DNA of 64,000 nt. It comes from Micrasema longulum. Its lineage: Eukaryota > Arthropoda > Insecta > Trichoptera > Brachycentridae. The translations under genes and the position numbers were made by a program. Positions 21,096 to 31,255 of this stretch are shown here, one piece after another. The stretch is taken from NCBI GenBank assembly GCA_022494885.1, contig JAGVSM010003452.1:62001-126000 (forward strand), written 5' to 3'. Within the stretch, counting starts at the first letter, position 1. Each line of letters begins with the position of its first letter. The notes beneath the pieces were generated by a model. It saw only the letters and a list, made by a program, of their open reading frames with translations, was not told the origin of the DNA and made no database searches.

Positions 21096-22100
21096 AAGAT
21101 ATTTAAATTAAAGTCTTGAAAGGCATCGTACTTTTTGTTTGGATTACTTAAAGCCAGTATCTTAATCTGTCTCAGATCCTATCAATATAAACATCACAAC
21201 TAAATTTACAATTAATAATGAATCCTTGATATAGTGGGTATCAGAAATTAAGTAAGTAACGTAAACGTTTTGTTGTTTATGCGCACAGTGCCCAATGGAC
21301 ATATATAATTTTGAAGATGGTTTTTAAATTGACCTAAATTTAAATTTACTGTCTTATATTTCACTTAAAGATTCTTCTCATCGTTTCTTTGAATCCCTTT
21401 AAATAAATATGTGTTTATGTTTTTCTTTTTTAAAAAAAAAATGTTATTACTATTTTATTTTATTTTTACATCTGAGCATGTTTTTCATTCTTTATTTCCA
21501 TTCTTAATTCTTAATTACTCTTACAAATTTTCTTCATTTTTAATATTATTTCCATTTGTAAATACTCACTTTAAACTACAAACCTTAAAATATATTTTTT
21601 TCACTTAAATTTTAATTTTAAACAACTTTCATTTATGTTTTTTTTTTCCTTCTCTTTTTTATACTTTCATAATTAACCTTACATTTAATTGCTTTTTAAT
21701 ATGGAAACTTCACTGGTCCATTAGAATTAAGTCCAATTGTGTAAAATATTAAACTTTGTAACTGTACTGTATGTTTCCTGAATAAAAGAAAATAAAAAAA
21801 AATAAAAAAATAAGGGCGCGCAACATCTCACTCACCCTTTTTTGCCCCCACTGGTTTTCAAATTCTTTATTAAATTTCTAAAACCACCGTATTTGCGTGT
21901 GTCAATAAAATAAAAAAATGTTATTAATTCAAAATCTTTTATTTTTTTTTCCTTGAGGGTAAACCTGTAAAATCCTTTTAATCTATGTATTTAATATGAA
22001 CAACAAAACTACCACAAACTTGTAAAGGAAATATACCTACGAATCGGTGACCCCGACGTGATTATCATAGTAAAAGAAAAACATACTGTGCGCCTTAGAT
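21096..22100. other. Unassigned AT-rich DNA; possible retroelement tail near 21790
   Basis: TTGTAACTGTACTGTATGTT, then CCTGAATAAAAGAAAATAAA near 21755-21800, resembles a non-LTR 3' UTR and A-rich tail. No coding part was recognised. Confidence 0.35.
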
Positions 22101-22195
22101 TCCTTTGAATGGTGACTCCGACGTGATTTGAACAGGGAACTTTCTCATGAATTACGTGTATGATTATTTAGAACACCTATAATTGGACCATTACA
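22101..22195 (-). repeat. Possible tRNA-derived repeat
   Basis: TGGTGACTCCGACGTGATTT then GAACAGGGAACTTTCTCA resembles the reversed 3' half of a tRNA-like SINE head. A similar GGTGACCCCGACGTGATT lies at about 22047. Without further copies this is tentative. Confidence 0.35.
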
Positions 22196-22277
22196 CTTAT
22201 TTGATTTTAATCATTTATGTTTAATATTAAAATTTGAATAAAGGCAAGAATTAATATTATAAGCTTGTATCAATAAT

Positions 22278-22520
22278 TGTCGGCCTCGTGGTCTAGTTTT
22301 TGCTAACCATGCCAGAAGTTTCAGGTACGATTCCCGATACCGTTGACATGGAATATTTATTTTTAAAAGTTAGTATTTTAGACTCGAATATTTCACCTGA
22401 AAAGTAAGACTTATCATCTAGCCTTCAAGAAATAAAAAGTTCAAGATACACTGCCTTTGGTGTACAAATGCAGTGCCCTATGAACCATTAGGTGCGGAAT
22501 GGGAAATTATGATGTATCAA
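22278..22520 (+). mobile_element. SINE-A, near full length
   Basis: The tRNA-like head is TCGGCCTCGTGGTCTAGTTT (A-box side) and AGGTACGATTCCCGATACC (B-box side). The body has GTAAGACTTATCATCTAGCC, TTTGGTGTACAAATGCAGTG and CCTATGAACCATTAGGTGCG. The tail is short (AATTATGATGT). Confidence 0.8.
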
Positions 22521-23404
22521 TAATTATGACTAAAATAAAATACGACAAGAAACCGTTATTGGATAATTGAAATAATTAAATTGAATCAACTAATTGATAT
22601 GCTTAATCCTTGTAGCTATTAATTGAACAAATAGTATCTCATACATATATATTTTAGTCAATTTAAAAAGTAATATTGTAGAATGATAAAACAAGATAAA
22701 ATAACTATTTCAATAAAAAGGTATTTAATTTATTTAACCGGATGAATTCTCCTTCTCCTTAGATCTCAACCCTTTTCTATTATTTTCTTTGCCCATGACA
22801 AATAAATATTTCTTAAGCAGGGAAAGGGATAATGGAAAAGAGAAGGAAAAATAAGAGCCAGTATTGTGCGTCAAAGAAAAGTAAAGTTCTTTTTGTAATA
22901 ATTCACAAACGATTTTCAAACGTCTTTTCGAGATTGATATGGGTAAGAGATATTGTTTGTAGCTTCCGCATCCCCTACAATTATATTGGAAAAAGATTTA
23001 CAAGCATAATTCACCGTTTTAAAGTTTAAGGGATGTATGAACATCCTTAAGATTTAGCTCCTCGTTATATTCAATAGGGTCAAGTCATGATAAGTAGACT
23101 CTCGAGCAACCTGTCAAAAAATCTACTGTATGATTAATAGAACAATGAAATTGGCAAAATAATATCTGTTTTTTAGTTTTCATAAGAATAAAATTATTAA
23201 AAAGATAAACAATACATAGAAAATAATACATATATATCTGATATTAATTTATCAAATATTTTTGTGTACCGTATATTATATTATTTTCACACATATACTT
23301 ACTGTTAACTAATTTTCATTATTTGTTTTTAAGATTAATTTGTTAATAACATTTTTTTATACGTATATATGTGTATATATGTGTGTATATATATATTTAG
23401 AATT
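22521..23404. other. Unassigned AT-rich DNA
   Basis: Two short open frames overlap at 22734-23029 on opposite strands. Neither has recognisable motifs. Confidence 0.35.
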
Positions 23405-23910
23405 CTTAACAAGTTATTTACAATTTGTTTTTTAATTTTAACATTGTTCTTATATTCATATTTTTAATCTTTTTTTTTAATGCAAAGTTTCGCTTTTTAT
23501 TTTGCATTGCAGTTTGCTTTTTATTGTTTCTACATGTATATAAAATCTTTTTTATTTCTTTTAATGTGTTGTGTATTTATAAAATTATTACTTTCTTTGT
23601 TTGTAGTTACCTGTATATTTATTTTTATACTTATAAGTATATGAAAATGTATTTATTTTTTTGTTTGAATTCTTTACAAGTTACTTACAATTTGCTTTTT
23701 AATTCAATTACTTTTATTATATCCATATAAAATTATTTTTTCTTTTTACTATGTAAAGTTTCACTTTTTATTTTGCATGGCAGTATGCTTCTTATTGTTT
23801 CTAATGTATTGTTTATCTTTTAAATTTTTACGCACTATGTTTGTACTTAACTGTATATTTTTTGTAAATGCCCCTTGGGCGTATTGTAAAATTAAATAAA
23901 TAAAAAAAAA
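23405..23910 (+). mobile_element. Retroelement 3' UTR with internal tandem duplication
   Basis: About 23405-23625 and 23665-23860 are two diverged copies of one unit: both carry AAGTTA(T/C)TTACAATTTG, TTTTTATTTTGCAT(T/G)GCAG and TATTGTTTCTA. The second copy runs into TGTAAATGCCCCTTGGGCGT (23865-23884) and an AAATAAATAAAAAAAA tail. The hairpin GCCCC/GGGC next to the tail matches, inverted, the one at about 3155-3172. No coding content was seen despite a 101-codon open frame of low complexity. Confidence 0.55.
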
Positions 23911-24239
23911 GTAAATAAATATTTGTTTTAAATAACTCGCAAAATACAAATAAAAATATCTCGTATTTAATGCAAAAAATGCCTGTGTTAGATTTTGGTA
24001 AAAATAAGTAAGCGTCAGAAATAAGAATTATTTTATTTAATACAGGCCGTGTCATTGTCCACAATGGGAACGCGTATTCAACGGGTGCATTTTTTGTATG
24101 ATTACATAAGTAATTTTTACTTTAATTTGCTGACGCCGGCGCTCATTACTTCCTCTGAAATTTGACGATAGTAATAGAATAGGGATAGTAATATAAAACC
24201 ACCTAGTCAAAAAGTTCTTAAGGTCTTACATCTAGCGCT
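23911..24239. other. Unassigned DNA
   Basis: No feature recognised. Confidence 0.3.
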
Positions 24240-24790
24240 TCAGTATTTTTTATTTATTTATTTATTTCATAAAAAAGTTTATATTTTTTATTTTCTATAT
24301 GAATACCTCACTGAGCGTAACCCGTGTCGAGGCATTAATTTACATTATTTTAATGTTATCTTCTAGTACATAATAAATAAAAATAATATAAAAATAACAC
24401 TGTATGGATATAAACATAAAATATAAATAGCAGACATGCAACAATAATTACGAGTTCAAATATACTACTGATTTGGTGGGGTGGCCATCTTAATGCAGTT
24501 CTCGGGACCTAAATCCAGAAGCCATTTTTTAACAAATAATTTGAATTTCGGTTTCTTTGTATTAAATTTTAAATCAAGAGGTAGTGTATTGTAAATTTTG
24601 GGAGCAAGGTACATCGTGACTCCTCTGACCAAACGATGTTGTTATTTTAGGTGGCACGAATAGTAAAGTTGTCTCTTTTTTATCTTGTTTCATAGATTGT
24701 ATTATGTTTACTCCTACCATTATACAACGGAAAGGCGCTGTATAAGTTTTCCATTCAAATAATAATAACAAATAGTTGACTGTCTATAAA
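24240..24790 (-). mobile_element. CR1-like non-LTR 3' end, minus
   Basis: On the minus strand, from about 24650 down to 24460, the translation reads RGVTMYLAPKIYNTLPLDLK, FNTKKPKFKLFVKKWLLDLG then PENCIKMATPPNQ. The pattern (kiYN.LP......+..FK..+K.WL) is the standard C-terminus of CR1/Jockey-group polymerases. The UTR then runs to a TAAATAAATAAATAAA tail at about 24250-24265 (minus orientation). Coding upstream of this is not recognisable. Confidence 0.7.
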
Positions 24791-24984
24791 ATGACGTAGT
24801 GGAGGCGCGTGTAGTGGTAAAGCCATAAACATTATAATACCCATAACATTATTTACCCGAAGCAAATTTTTGAATTACAGTTTTTTTTTTATAACATTCT
24901 GATCGCTTACCATATCGATAAAATGAGGCCCGGAGTGCCGATTTATTGAAGGCCGAAGGCCCGAAATTTATTTAAGTTTCATAA

Positions 24985-25262
24985 GTGCACAAGCCATCCA
25001 CTTTTAGAAACATGTCAATAAACATGTTATGCAAGAGGTCTTGGGTTCGATTCTTGACATGGTTACCATGAAATATTTATTTTAAAAAAACTGTTTTTAT
25101 ACTAGAATATTTTAAAACCCCTTGACGGACACCTGAAGCATAAGACTGACTATCATATTACCTTCATGTATAAAAAAATCTAGAGACCCCGCGGTTTGTT
25201 TGCCAATTCAGTGCCCTATGCACCACAGGGTGCGGATAAGAGCTGGATGATGATGATGACAT
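24985..25262 (+). mobile_element. SINE-A copy
   Basis: GTTATGCAAGAGGTCTTGGG, TTCGATTCTTGACATGG (B-box side), CCTGAAGCATAAGACTGACT, ATTACCTTCATGTATAAAAA, CAGTGCCCTATGCACCACAG and a GATGATGATGA tail. Confidence 0.8.
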
Positions 25263-25280
25263 AAAAAAGAGAATGAGTGC

Positions 25281-25391
25281 ATGAAAATGTGTATATGTGT
25301 GTGTATATATGTATATGTGTGTATATATATATATAAATATATATGTTTGTACATATGTGTGTGTTTATATATAATATATATATATATATAT
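25281..25391. repeat. TG/TA microsatellite
   Basis: Alternating GTATATATGTATATGTGTG ending in a (TA)n run; it continues beyond the hAT-like element at 25917-25970. Confidence 0.85.
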
Positions 25392-25916
25392 CAGTGGCGT
25401 GCGGTGACTTTTGAAACAGGGCATGCGGTCATGGGAAGGAAAAAAAATACCATTTTTATACTTTAAATCTTTTTTTTTTAAATATATAAATTAATATTTG
25501 CGTTCTTCTGATTTACCAAAATATTTCATGTTAAGGACCATTTTTAACGAGTTATAAATAACCACTATTAGAAAATGAGAATCAAGTTGTGGTAGAGTGG
25601 GATTTGAACCACGGACCTTTGATCCGTCAGTCCGTCAGTGCGTCAGTCCGTCAGTCGGCCGCGGGCCTCCGTAAGGTGTGGTTGTTTGTTACCGATTTTT
25701 GGGGCGATTACGTAAATAATCTATAATTAAAATACTTGTTGATTTTTATTATTTTAAATCTTGAAATAGGGCACACATAAACATATTCTTATGTGAGCTC
25801 TAATGATAACAGTGTACATATATTTTATTTACAAGTTATGTACTTACTACATACGTAGTTTTCCAGTATTAAAGACATGCGCCGCATGTATCGCATGTAT
25901 GGACGACACGCCACTG
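25392..25916. mobile_element. hAT-like non-autonomous element inserted in a TA repeat
   Basis: The ends are CAGTGGCGTGCGGTGACTTT (25392-25411) and, complemented from 25916, CAGTGGCGTGTCGTCC, giving matching terminal inverted repeats that begin CAGTGGCGTG. The flanks are ATATATAT on both sides (25384-25391, 25917-25924), compatible with an 8-bp hAT target duplication but uninformative because the site is a TA repeat. Inside are GGGCATGCGG near the left end, a SINE-C copy at 25530-25680, and no transposase. CA...TG ends and 8-bp duplications are hAT features; family membership is an inference. Confidence 0.7.
25530..25680 (-). mobile_element. SINE-C copy nested in the hAT-like element
   Basis: CATTTTTAACGAGTTATAAA, CACTATTAGAAAATGAGAAT, GGTAGAGTGGGATTTGAACC and ACGGACCTTTGATCC. 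Next to the head is a short (CGTCAGTC)n tandem expansion at about 25624-25660. Confidence 0.8.
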
Positions 25917-25970
25917 ATATATATATATATATATGTGTGTATATATATGTGTATGTGTGTATGTATATGT

Positions 25971-26395
25971 ATCAAAATTTGTATAAGAGTAAGTTTATAT
26001 TTTATTAGTTTGTGCTCTCTATTAATTTGTTAACTATTATCATATTTTAGAATGTTATTACCTAGCTTGGGACGGGGTACGTACCCTTGTTAGCTGGGCA
26101 AAGGGAACGTAAAATTTTATTTTTGATAAAACGTGTAAATAAATAAAATACAATATGCAGGAAGGGGGGGAATAGTTATGGATTCATCATTTTTTTCTGA
26201 CAAAAATCTCGATGACATCATACTAAAACTATATAAGTCGTTCTTTATTCTTGGTGTTTTTTCAGTTTTTCCTTTTTTACTTAATCTTCTGAAATCCGTA
26301 ATTTGTATTATACACTAAATTGAATTCCCTGCCGATCTTTTCCTCTCCAGTTTATCTTATTTTGAATTTCCTTCCCGAGTAAGGGATAAGTTATG
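25971..26395. other. Unassigned DNA
   Basis: No feature recognised. Confidence 0.3.
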
Positions 26396-26429
26396 ATATA
26401 TGGGAAAATAATAAAACCTCCTAATAGCA

Positions 26430-26560
26430 TTAGGCGGTCAGTGGACGCAGGTAGTATCTACCTAATGTCCACTACCGGCCGCTGTACTGTATCTATACAT
26501 TGGCTACCCATCCACTATCCTCAGTCTTCAGCCCCTATTACGATAGGGGCTGAGGAGTTC
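26430..26560. repeat. Two strong hairpins
   Basis: At 26431-26483, GCGG, GTGGAC and GGTAG are followed by CTACC, GTCCAC and CCGC, nested as an imperfect stem-loop. At 26528-26553, an 11-bp perfect stem TCAGCCCCTAT/ATAGGGGCTGA closes a TACG loop. They may be ends of a fold-back element; the class is unknown. A 132-codon open frame crosses the region but has no recognisable domain. Confidence 0.6.
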
Positions 26561-26599
26561 GATCGCGAAGAGACGATTAAAAATTTGCCGATATTCGTT

Positions 26600-26800
26600 G
26601 ATATCATTATTCGCACCCAGTGGTGGATGAGGTACTACATTAATACTTTAATCAGAGAGAATCTTGGTAATTTCTGTTACGTAGAAGGTAACATCATCAG
26701 TTTTACGCTTCAGGTTTCAGTTCGGCAACAATCACCCGTCCAGGGTTCAGGTTCTATTTTATACTCAGAAAAGTATTCTTCATCCGCTTGAACACAGAGG
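26600..26800 (-). mobile_element. SINE-A copy, minus
   Basis: On the plus strand: CGCACCCAGTGGTGGATGAG, GTACTACATTAAT, ACGTAGAAGGTAACATCATC, AGTTTTACGCTTCAGGT, then GTCCAGGGTTCAGGTTCTAT and TACTCAGAAAAGTATTCTTC. The complement follows SINE-A, and the last blocks match the 5' extension also seen at 44105-44150 and 57470-57490. Confidence 0.65.
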
Positions 26801-27454
26801 TATTTGATACTAGCGGACTCGACAGACGTTGTCCTGTCCGAACGTTGGCTTGCCTGCTATTAGCTGGTTCAGCAAACGTTTTTTCATAAAAAAGGACTCA
26901 CGTTATTTATTTTTGCCTTTTTTAAGCTATTTATACATTCGTAATAAGGGAAACTTTTTCATTTTATCCCCAGTTGTGATTGGATAACAAGCTTCGTCAT
27001 ATTCAAATCAAAATTATGCAAAAATCACTACTCTAGTGCCATAATCAATAGAGAAAATACGGGAATACGTGTTAAAGAAGAAAAGTCTAACCGCGTTTTA
27101 CCATGAGCATTCTAAAAGTATGACACTCGGCTCATGGTAAACGTGAATTTAGTCATTCTTTAGCCACCAGCTGGGTTTTGACGTGAGCTTGACATTTAAT
27201 TTGAAACCAAAAGAAAAGAAAATGTTGAAGATATTATTATTAACAAACCTAATTCACGTAAATTGGATTATTTTTCAAAAATTGGTCCAGTTTTTATTTT
27301 ATAAAGGTGAGTCTATAAGGGACAAACATACATGCATTTATTTTTATATTTATCGGTAAATAAGATACTCACATTAATTTCCTACCATTTTCTTTCGCCC
27401 TGTCGGTAACGTTTAACCAGATACAAAAGTCGGTTACATTAAATCAGATCATAC
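26801..27454. other. Mostly unassigned; short repeat at 26810-26865
   Basis: GACAGACGTTGTCCTGTCCG, then AACGTTGGCTTGCCTGCTAT, is the inverse of 6125-6180. Nothing else was recognised. Confidence 0.45.
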
Positions 27455-27545
27455 ATTGTCATCATAGGTATCCCTATCTCCACCCAGTGGTCCATAGAGT
27501 ACTACATTAATGATTTAATAGCAGCGAATCTGGATTATTTTTCCA
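27455..27545 (-). mobile_element. SINE-A tail fragment, minus
   Basis: CCACCCAGTGGTCCATAGAG then TACTACATTAATGATTTAAT, the complement of the SINE-A 3' region. Confidence 0.55.
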
Positions 27546-27984
27546 GTCCTGTGAATCCAACACAAAATATATTTCTATTTTTTCCTCGATGCTTAGTGAT
27601 TTTTTTTCTTTTCGATACCTTTTTTATTACTATGTTCTATTGCACACCAGATTTATTTTTTTTGCCTTAGAACAGATTATTGTCTAGTTGGGCCACAAAT
27701 TGTGACTTGCAAACGTAAAAAACATTTATTGGCAAATTGTAAAATGTTTGTTTCTCTTCTCTTCAATACATGTAAATATGTATGTATGTTCGTAAATCTT
27801 AAAAAGAAATCAATTTAAAATAAAATAATGGTATTTTGTGGTGTAAAAGCTACTTTAAAGCCTTACCCTCCAAAAATCGAACTAAGAAGCTCTATCGTGG
27901 TCACAGTGGTATTTTTAGCTATTTTTTATAAAACTGAATTAATCAGAAATCAACAATATTTGATATTATGTATCATCATCATCA
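27546..27984. other. Unassigned AT-rich DNA
   Basis: No feature recognised. Confidence 0.3.
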
Positions 27985-28220
27985 TTCCATGTCCACTCCC
28001 TAGTTAGAGCATATAGTATTTACAAAGAGCCTCAATGCATCTCTATCGGCTGCCAGATCCTGTGCGTCCTCCCAAATCAGGGTCGCGTCCGTAGTTCTGA
28101 CATAAACTGCCGACGAACAGTCAGCAGCGGACGCCTAGGACGTCAAGAACTTGATGCCTCGTAAAGTGTATAATATGACCCAGCCAACCGTATCGCCATC
28201 GCTTGATAATAGTTGTCACC
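27985..28220 (-). mobile_element. RTE-2 3' fragment, minus
   Basis: The plus strand CATGTCCACTCCCTAGTTAG, CGGCTGCCAGATCCTGTGCG, CATAAACTGCCGACGAACAG, TCAGCAGCGGACGCCTAGGA and CAGCCAACCGTATCGCCATC closely matches 34720-34975, the 3' end of the larger RTE-2 copy. An internal deletion removes the part matching 34905-34935. Confidence 0.8.
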
Positions 28221-28242
28221 TTACAAAGACAAAAAAATAAAA

Positions 28243-28278
28243 ATAGTCTTCATCTCTGTTGTAATATGTTAATACTTA
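28243..28278 (+). mobile_element. MITE-A arm fragment
   Basis: CTTCATCTCTGTTGTAATAT then GTTAAT only. Confidence 0.6.
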
Positions 28279-28609
28279 ATCAGAAATGTCTCTTATTTAT
28301 CTATCCTATTTATTATTAAAGGTTTAAGAGATTAAATATCAAATTTAGAAATAATTAATTGGAATTTTTTCTTCGTGCCCAAATTAATTAGGTTTTTTGA
28401 GGTTTTCATATTTAAGGACAGATTCTTTAGAAATTTTTCACTGATTTTAAGCTAATCCTAAATGAAAACATATTTTTGTACCTAATTTCAGCATTTTCAG
28501 AAATATTTAGAACTCTATTTAACCAACACTCAACTTATAATATAATTTTTACGTTAATAAAAACGGTAGTGATTTTTTTTTTTTTTACAAAAGAGAAATA
28601 CGTCCTCAA
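28279..28609. other. Unassigned AT-rich DNA
   Basis: No feature recognised. Confidence 0.3.
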
Positions 28610-28745
28610 TATTTACTCAAATATTTAAATTTTCAGACCATTTCCTAAAAACCGTAAATAACTTGTGCTGGAAAAATGGATGGGATTTGAACCGCGGACC
28701 TACGGCCTGTGAGTCGACGATACTACCACGGGACAACAACCCGGT
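28610..28745 (-). mobile_element. SINE-D copy
   Basis: AAATATTTAAATTTTCAGAC, AACCGTAAATAACTTGTGCT, GGGATTTGAACCGCGGACCT and GTGAGTCGACGATACTACCA. It is a better preserved tRNA-like head than 5200-5335. Confidence 0.7.
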
Positions 28746-28859
28746 TCGATTCTAAGCAACAACACAACATCTAGAGATCCATATGCAAAAAACAGTGTAG
28801 ACATGATACCTATCGGATTTATAATTAAAAACAATTATTAACTAAAACAGATTTGAAAA

Positions 28860-29387
28860 AAATACATGAGATAGTCAAAGTCGCGACTTAGGTGTTTTTA
28901 TTGATAAGAAACTAATGTTTAATATTCATATTGAAACAGTCCTGAAAAAAACTTATAAAAAGGTCAGACTTTTCACGCGGGTATCAAAACCATTTAAACA
29001 TGCAGAGACATATGAAAAACTTTATACAACTTTTGTTCGTCCCCAGCTTGAATACTGTACTACTATTTGGTCACCTTAATATAATGTTCGTATTAATAGG
29101 CTAGAAAGGGTCCAACATTTTTTTTTAGACAGGTTGACTACCGGTTAAACCTTAACTTTTCTAACTATACTGAAAGTATGCAGGACCATGGAATAAACTA
29201 TCTTAAAAATCGAAGAATTATGTTAGACCAGTTATTTTTAACAAATTAATAATTAATAAAATTTATTCTCCTAATCTACTTGAAAGACTTCTATTCCGTG
29301 AGCCATCTATACCGACAAGACAAAATCTTCCGTTTTACATAGATAACGCGTCAACGAACTATTTGAAACAATCTGCAATGCCTAGAA
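28860..29387 (+). mobile_element. Jockey-like non-LTR RT relic, 5' part
   Basis: The translation reads SRDLGVFIDKKLMFNIHIET, YKKVRLFTRVSKPFKHAETY, EKLYTTFVRPQLEYCTTIWS then P*YNVRINRLERVQHFFLDR. RDLGV..D.KL.F..HI, F.R.S, LY..FVRP.LEY...IW.P and RLE.VQ..F.. are Jockey-group post-palm motifs. Further on (with frame shifts) it reads LLERLLFREPSIPTRQNLPF, YIDNASTNYLKQSAMPR. It breaks at 29388, where a hAT-like element is inserted, and resumes at 29608. Confidence 0.8.
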
Positions 29388-29599
29388 CAGTGGCGCCAAG
29401 TCGATCGCGAGTACTTTTTGACTCGATCTAGAGAAAAAATATCCGTTCATATTGTACGGAAAACTAATATCTTTGCCACGGTGGACCCTACCTAGATGAC
29501 AATCCTGCATCACACATACTTGCAGCCTCTCAGAGTCGATCGATCGTAGTCTAAAAATATTGAGGTAGATCGCCAGCCGTTCAAGTTTGAGCACCCCTG
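29388..29599. mobile_element. Small hAT-like element inside the Jockey relic
   Basis: The 212-bp segment begins CAGTGGCGCCAAG and, on the complement from 29599, CAGGGGTGCTCAAACTTGA, an imperfect terminal inverted repeat. The flanks GCCTAGAA (29380-29387) and ACCCAGAA (29600-29607) agree at 6 of 8 positions, as expected for an aged 8-bp hAT target duplication. If the segment and one flank are ignored, the Jockey frame runs on from AMPR to ICDQYNN. A 78-codon minus-strand frame across it is a by-product. It holds no transposase. Confidence 0.8.
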
Positions 29600-29875
29600 A
29601 CCCAGAATATGCGACCAATATAACAATGGATTTACCGAGGCTAATATTTTTATGACAATGTAAATTAGGTTCAAACTCATAGAAATATTGAGAGAAACAG
29701 ATATTAAATTAAGTTAATTATTTTACACAAATGTTTCAATTCTTATCTTTTACATTTGTTATATTGTATTAAGTTTTTTTTGGTGTGCGCATGAGTGTCC
29801 TACACTAATAAAGAAAGAATTTGTAAATATTTTTGTACATACTGTTTGTTTACCCAGTAAAATAAATAAATTCTC
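29600..29875 (+). mobile_element. Jockey-like relic, 3' part
   Basis: The translation after the hAT-like insertion is RICDQYNNGFTEANIFMTM, a stop, then IRFKLIEILRETDIKLS, fitting the end of a Jockey ORF2 (R....YN......DIF......FK..I...). The 3' UTR runs to a GTAAAATAAATAAATT tail near 29860-29872. Confidence 0.75.
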
Positions 29876-30194
29876 CAAAGTGTCATATCTCAAAACACGA
29901 CTTTTGGCAATAGCTTCCTCATTGCTTATTATGGTAGAATTCTTCTATCGTCTCTTTGCAATCCAGATCGTGGTGAAACGTGCTGTGAGAGCACATTTGG
30001 GGTCTGAATATCGAATAAAGGGATGAATATATCGTGTTTATGCGCTGTAAGAAGAACTTATGGGATAGAAAGGTCAAGATACAAGAAGATCAAGTAGTCG
30101 AGTAATGCTACTTTAGGGAGTTGTAAAAATCAAATCGTAACTGATCGTTTTTCCATAATATTCTAGTAAGAGGACAGTTAGTGATTTGAGTTAT
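29876..30194. other. Unassigned DNA
   Basis: No feature recognised. Confidence 0.3.
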
Positions 30195-30347
30195 TTAAAT
30201 TTGCATCAAAACAGGCCGGGAGACCTAATTACGGTGATAAATTACATCACAGTCAGGCTTGAGAAAAATCACATGAACTGTTGAGTCGAACCCGGAACTC
30301 TCCGTGTGTGAGGAAAGCGTCATAGCTATTACACCACGGGGGCCGCC
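30195..30347 (-). mobile_element. SINE-E copy (tRNA-like head)
   Basis: On the plus strand: AAACAGGCCGGGAGACCTAA, GATAAATTACATCACAGTCA, then a reversed head GAGTCGAACCCGGAACTCTC (B-box side) and TATTACACCACGGGGGCCGC (A-box side). The complement has the tRNA-like order GGCCCCCGTGGTGTAATAGC, then GGGTTCGAC. A body-only relative lies at 33275-33360. Confidence 0.65.
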
Positions 30348-30964
30348 TTGTAGATGATTTTATAAATTGTTTTAAATAGTTGGGTGGCCTTGATTTAACG
30401 AATCCCACAATTTTTAATGTATTTAAAACTCATAAACGACAAACACAGGCGACGCTATTTTGTATTTTGTAGAACGACGACGCGTGTGATTTTTTCTTCA
30501 ACTTAGAGTTTTAAAAAAATAAAACAATATATTTCACGGCTATATAAGTACAAAAGTTTATCCTCTGATACTTGTGTTAGTTATATATATTTGTTTTAAC
30601 TTGGATTATAAAGTCTTTTCATATCTTTTTTAAGATCAAATATAAATAAAGTGAATGTCGCATTTTTCACACATCGGTCGTTTTTTTCTATCACCACAAA
30701 ATAAACATGAAATTTAAGATTTATTTACTCAAGTTCCTGCCTAAATAAAATTGCGTTATAGCTATTAGTACCTACCGAAATAAAAATACAGCTAATTTAT
30801 TTTTTTATTCCTGGTTTCCCCAAGTACGGTTTTTTGTCTGCTTATTTTGGTAGTTGGCATTACACAGAAAAGTTCGTTTTTTCGTTAAGTAGCTGTCTTC
30901 TAGCTGTTTTCTTTGTTTTGGAGTGAATTCCAGTGCCTCTTTTTAATGCTTTGAAATCACATAC
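30348..30964. other. Unassigned AT-rich DNA
   Basis: No feature recognised. Confidence 0.3.
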
Positions 30965-31022
30965 ATTAGGCAGAATGGTGAATATTACTCAGTGTGTAAA
31001 ATAATCATTTAAACCTGCCATA
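30965..31022 (+). mobile_element. MITE-A fragment
   Basis: TAGGCAGAATGGTGAATATT, ACTCAGTGTGTAAAATAATC and TTAAACCTGCCAT, the middle of MITE-A. Confidence 0.65.
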
Positions 31023-31029
31023 AAATAGT

Positions 31030-31255
31030 TAAATTTTGTATATGGGGTTTAGAGTTTCAACAGTCCATGCACTCAGTAGTCGCAAGACTTGTTATAATTT
31101 AACTCCTTTTTTTTTACTCGTTTTATGATATATTTATTTTAACTTCATTCTCAAATTAAAACATAATATAAATGGGGACTAGATTACTTACCGCCCATGC
31201 GCTCTGTAGCTGCAAGACGTACTGTAATCTAGCTCATACGTGTTATAATTGATTG
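31030..31255 (+). repeat. Tandem 'rep80' units
   Basis: Two diverged units: TATGGGGTTTAGAGTTTCAA, CAGTCCATGCACTCAGTAGT, CGCAAGACTTG (about 31040-31095) and GGGGACTAGATTACTTACCG, CCCATGCGCTCTGTAGCTGC, AAGACGTACTGTAATCTAGC (about 31170-31235). Two better matched units lie at 62825-62980 and an inverted one at 32870-32925. Confidence 0.6.

Noticed and set aside
23425..23730. 101-codon open frame rich in F, I, Y and C.
   Set aside because: It spans a T-rich tandemly duplicated UTR-like repeat, so the frame is a compositional artefact.
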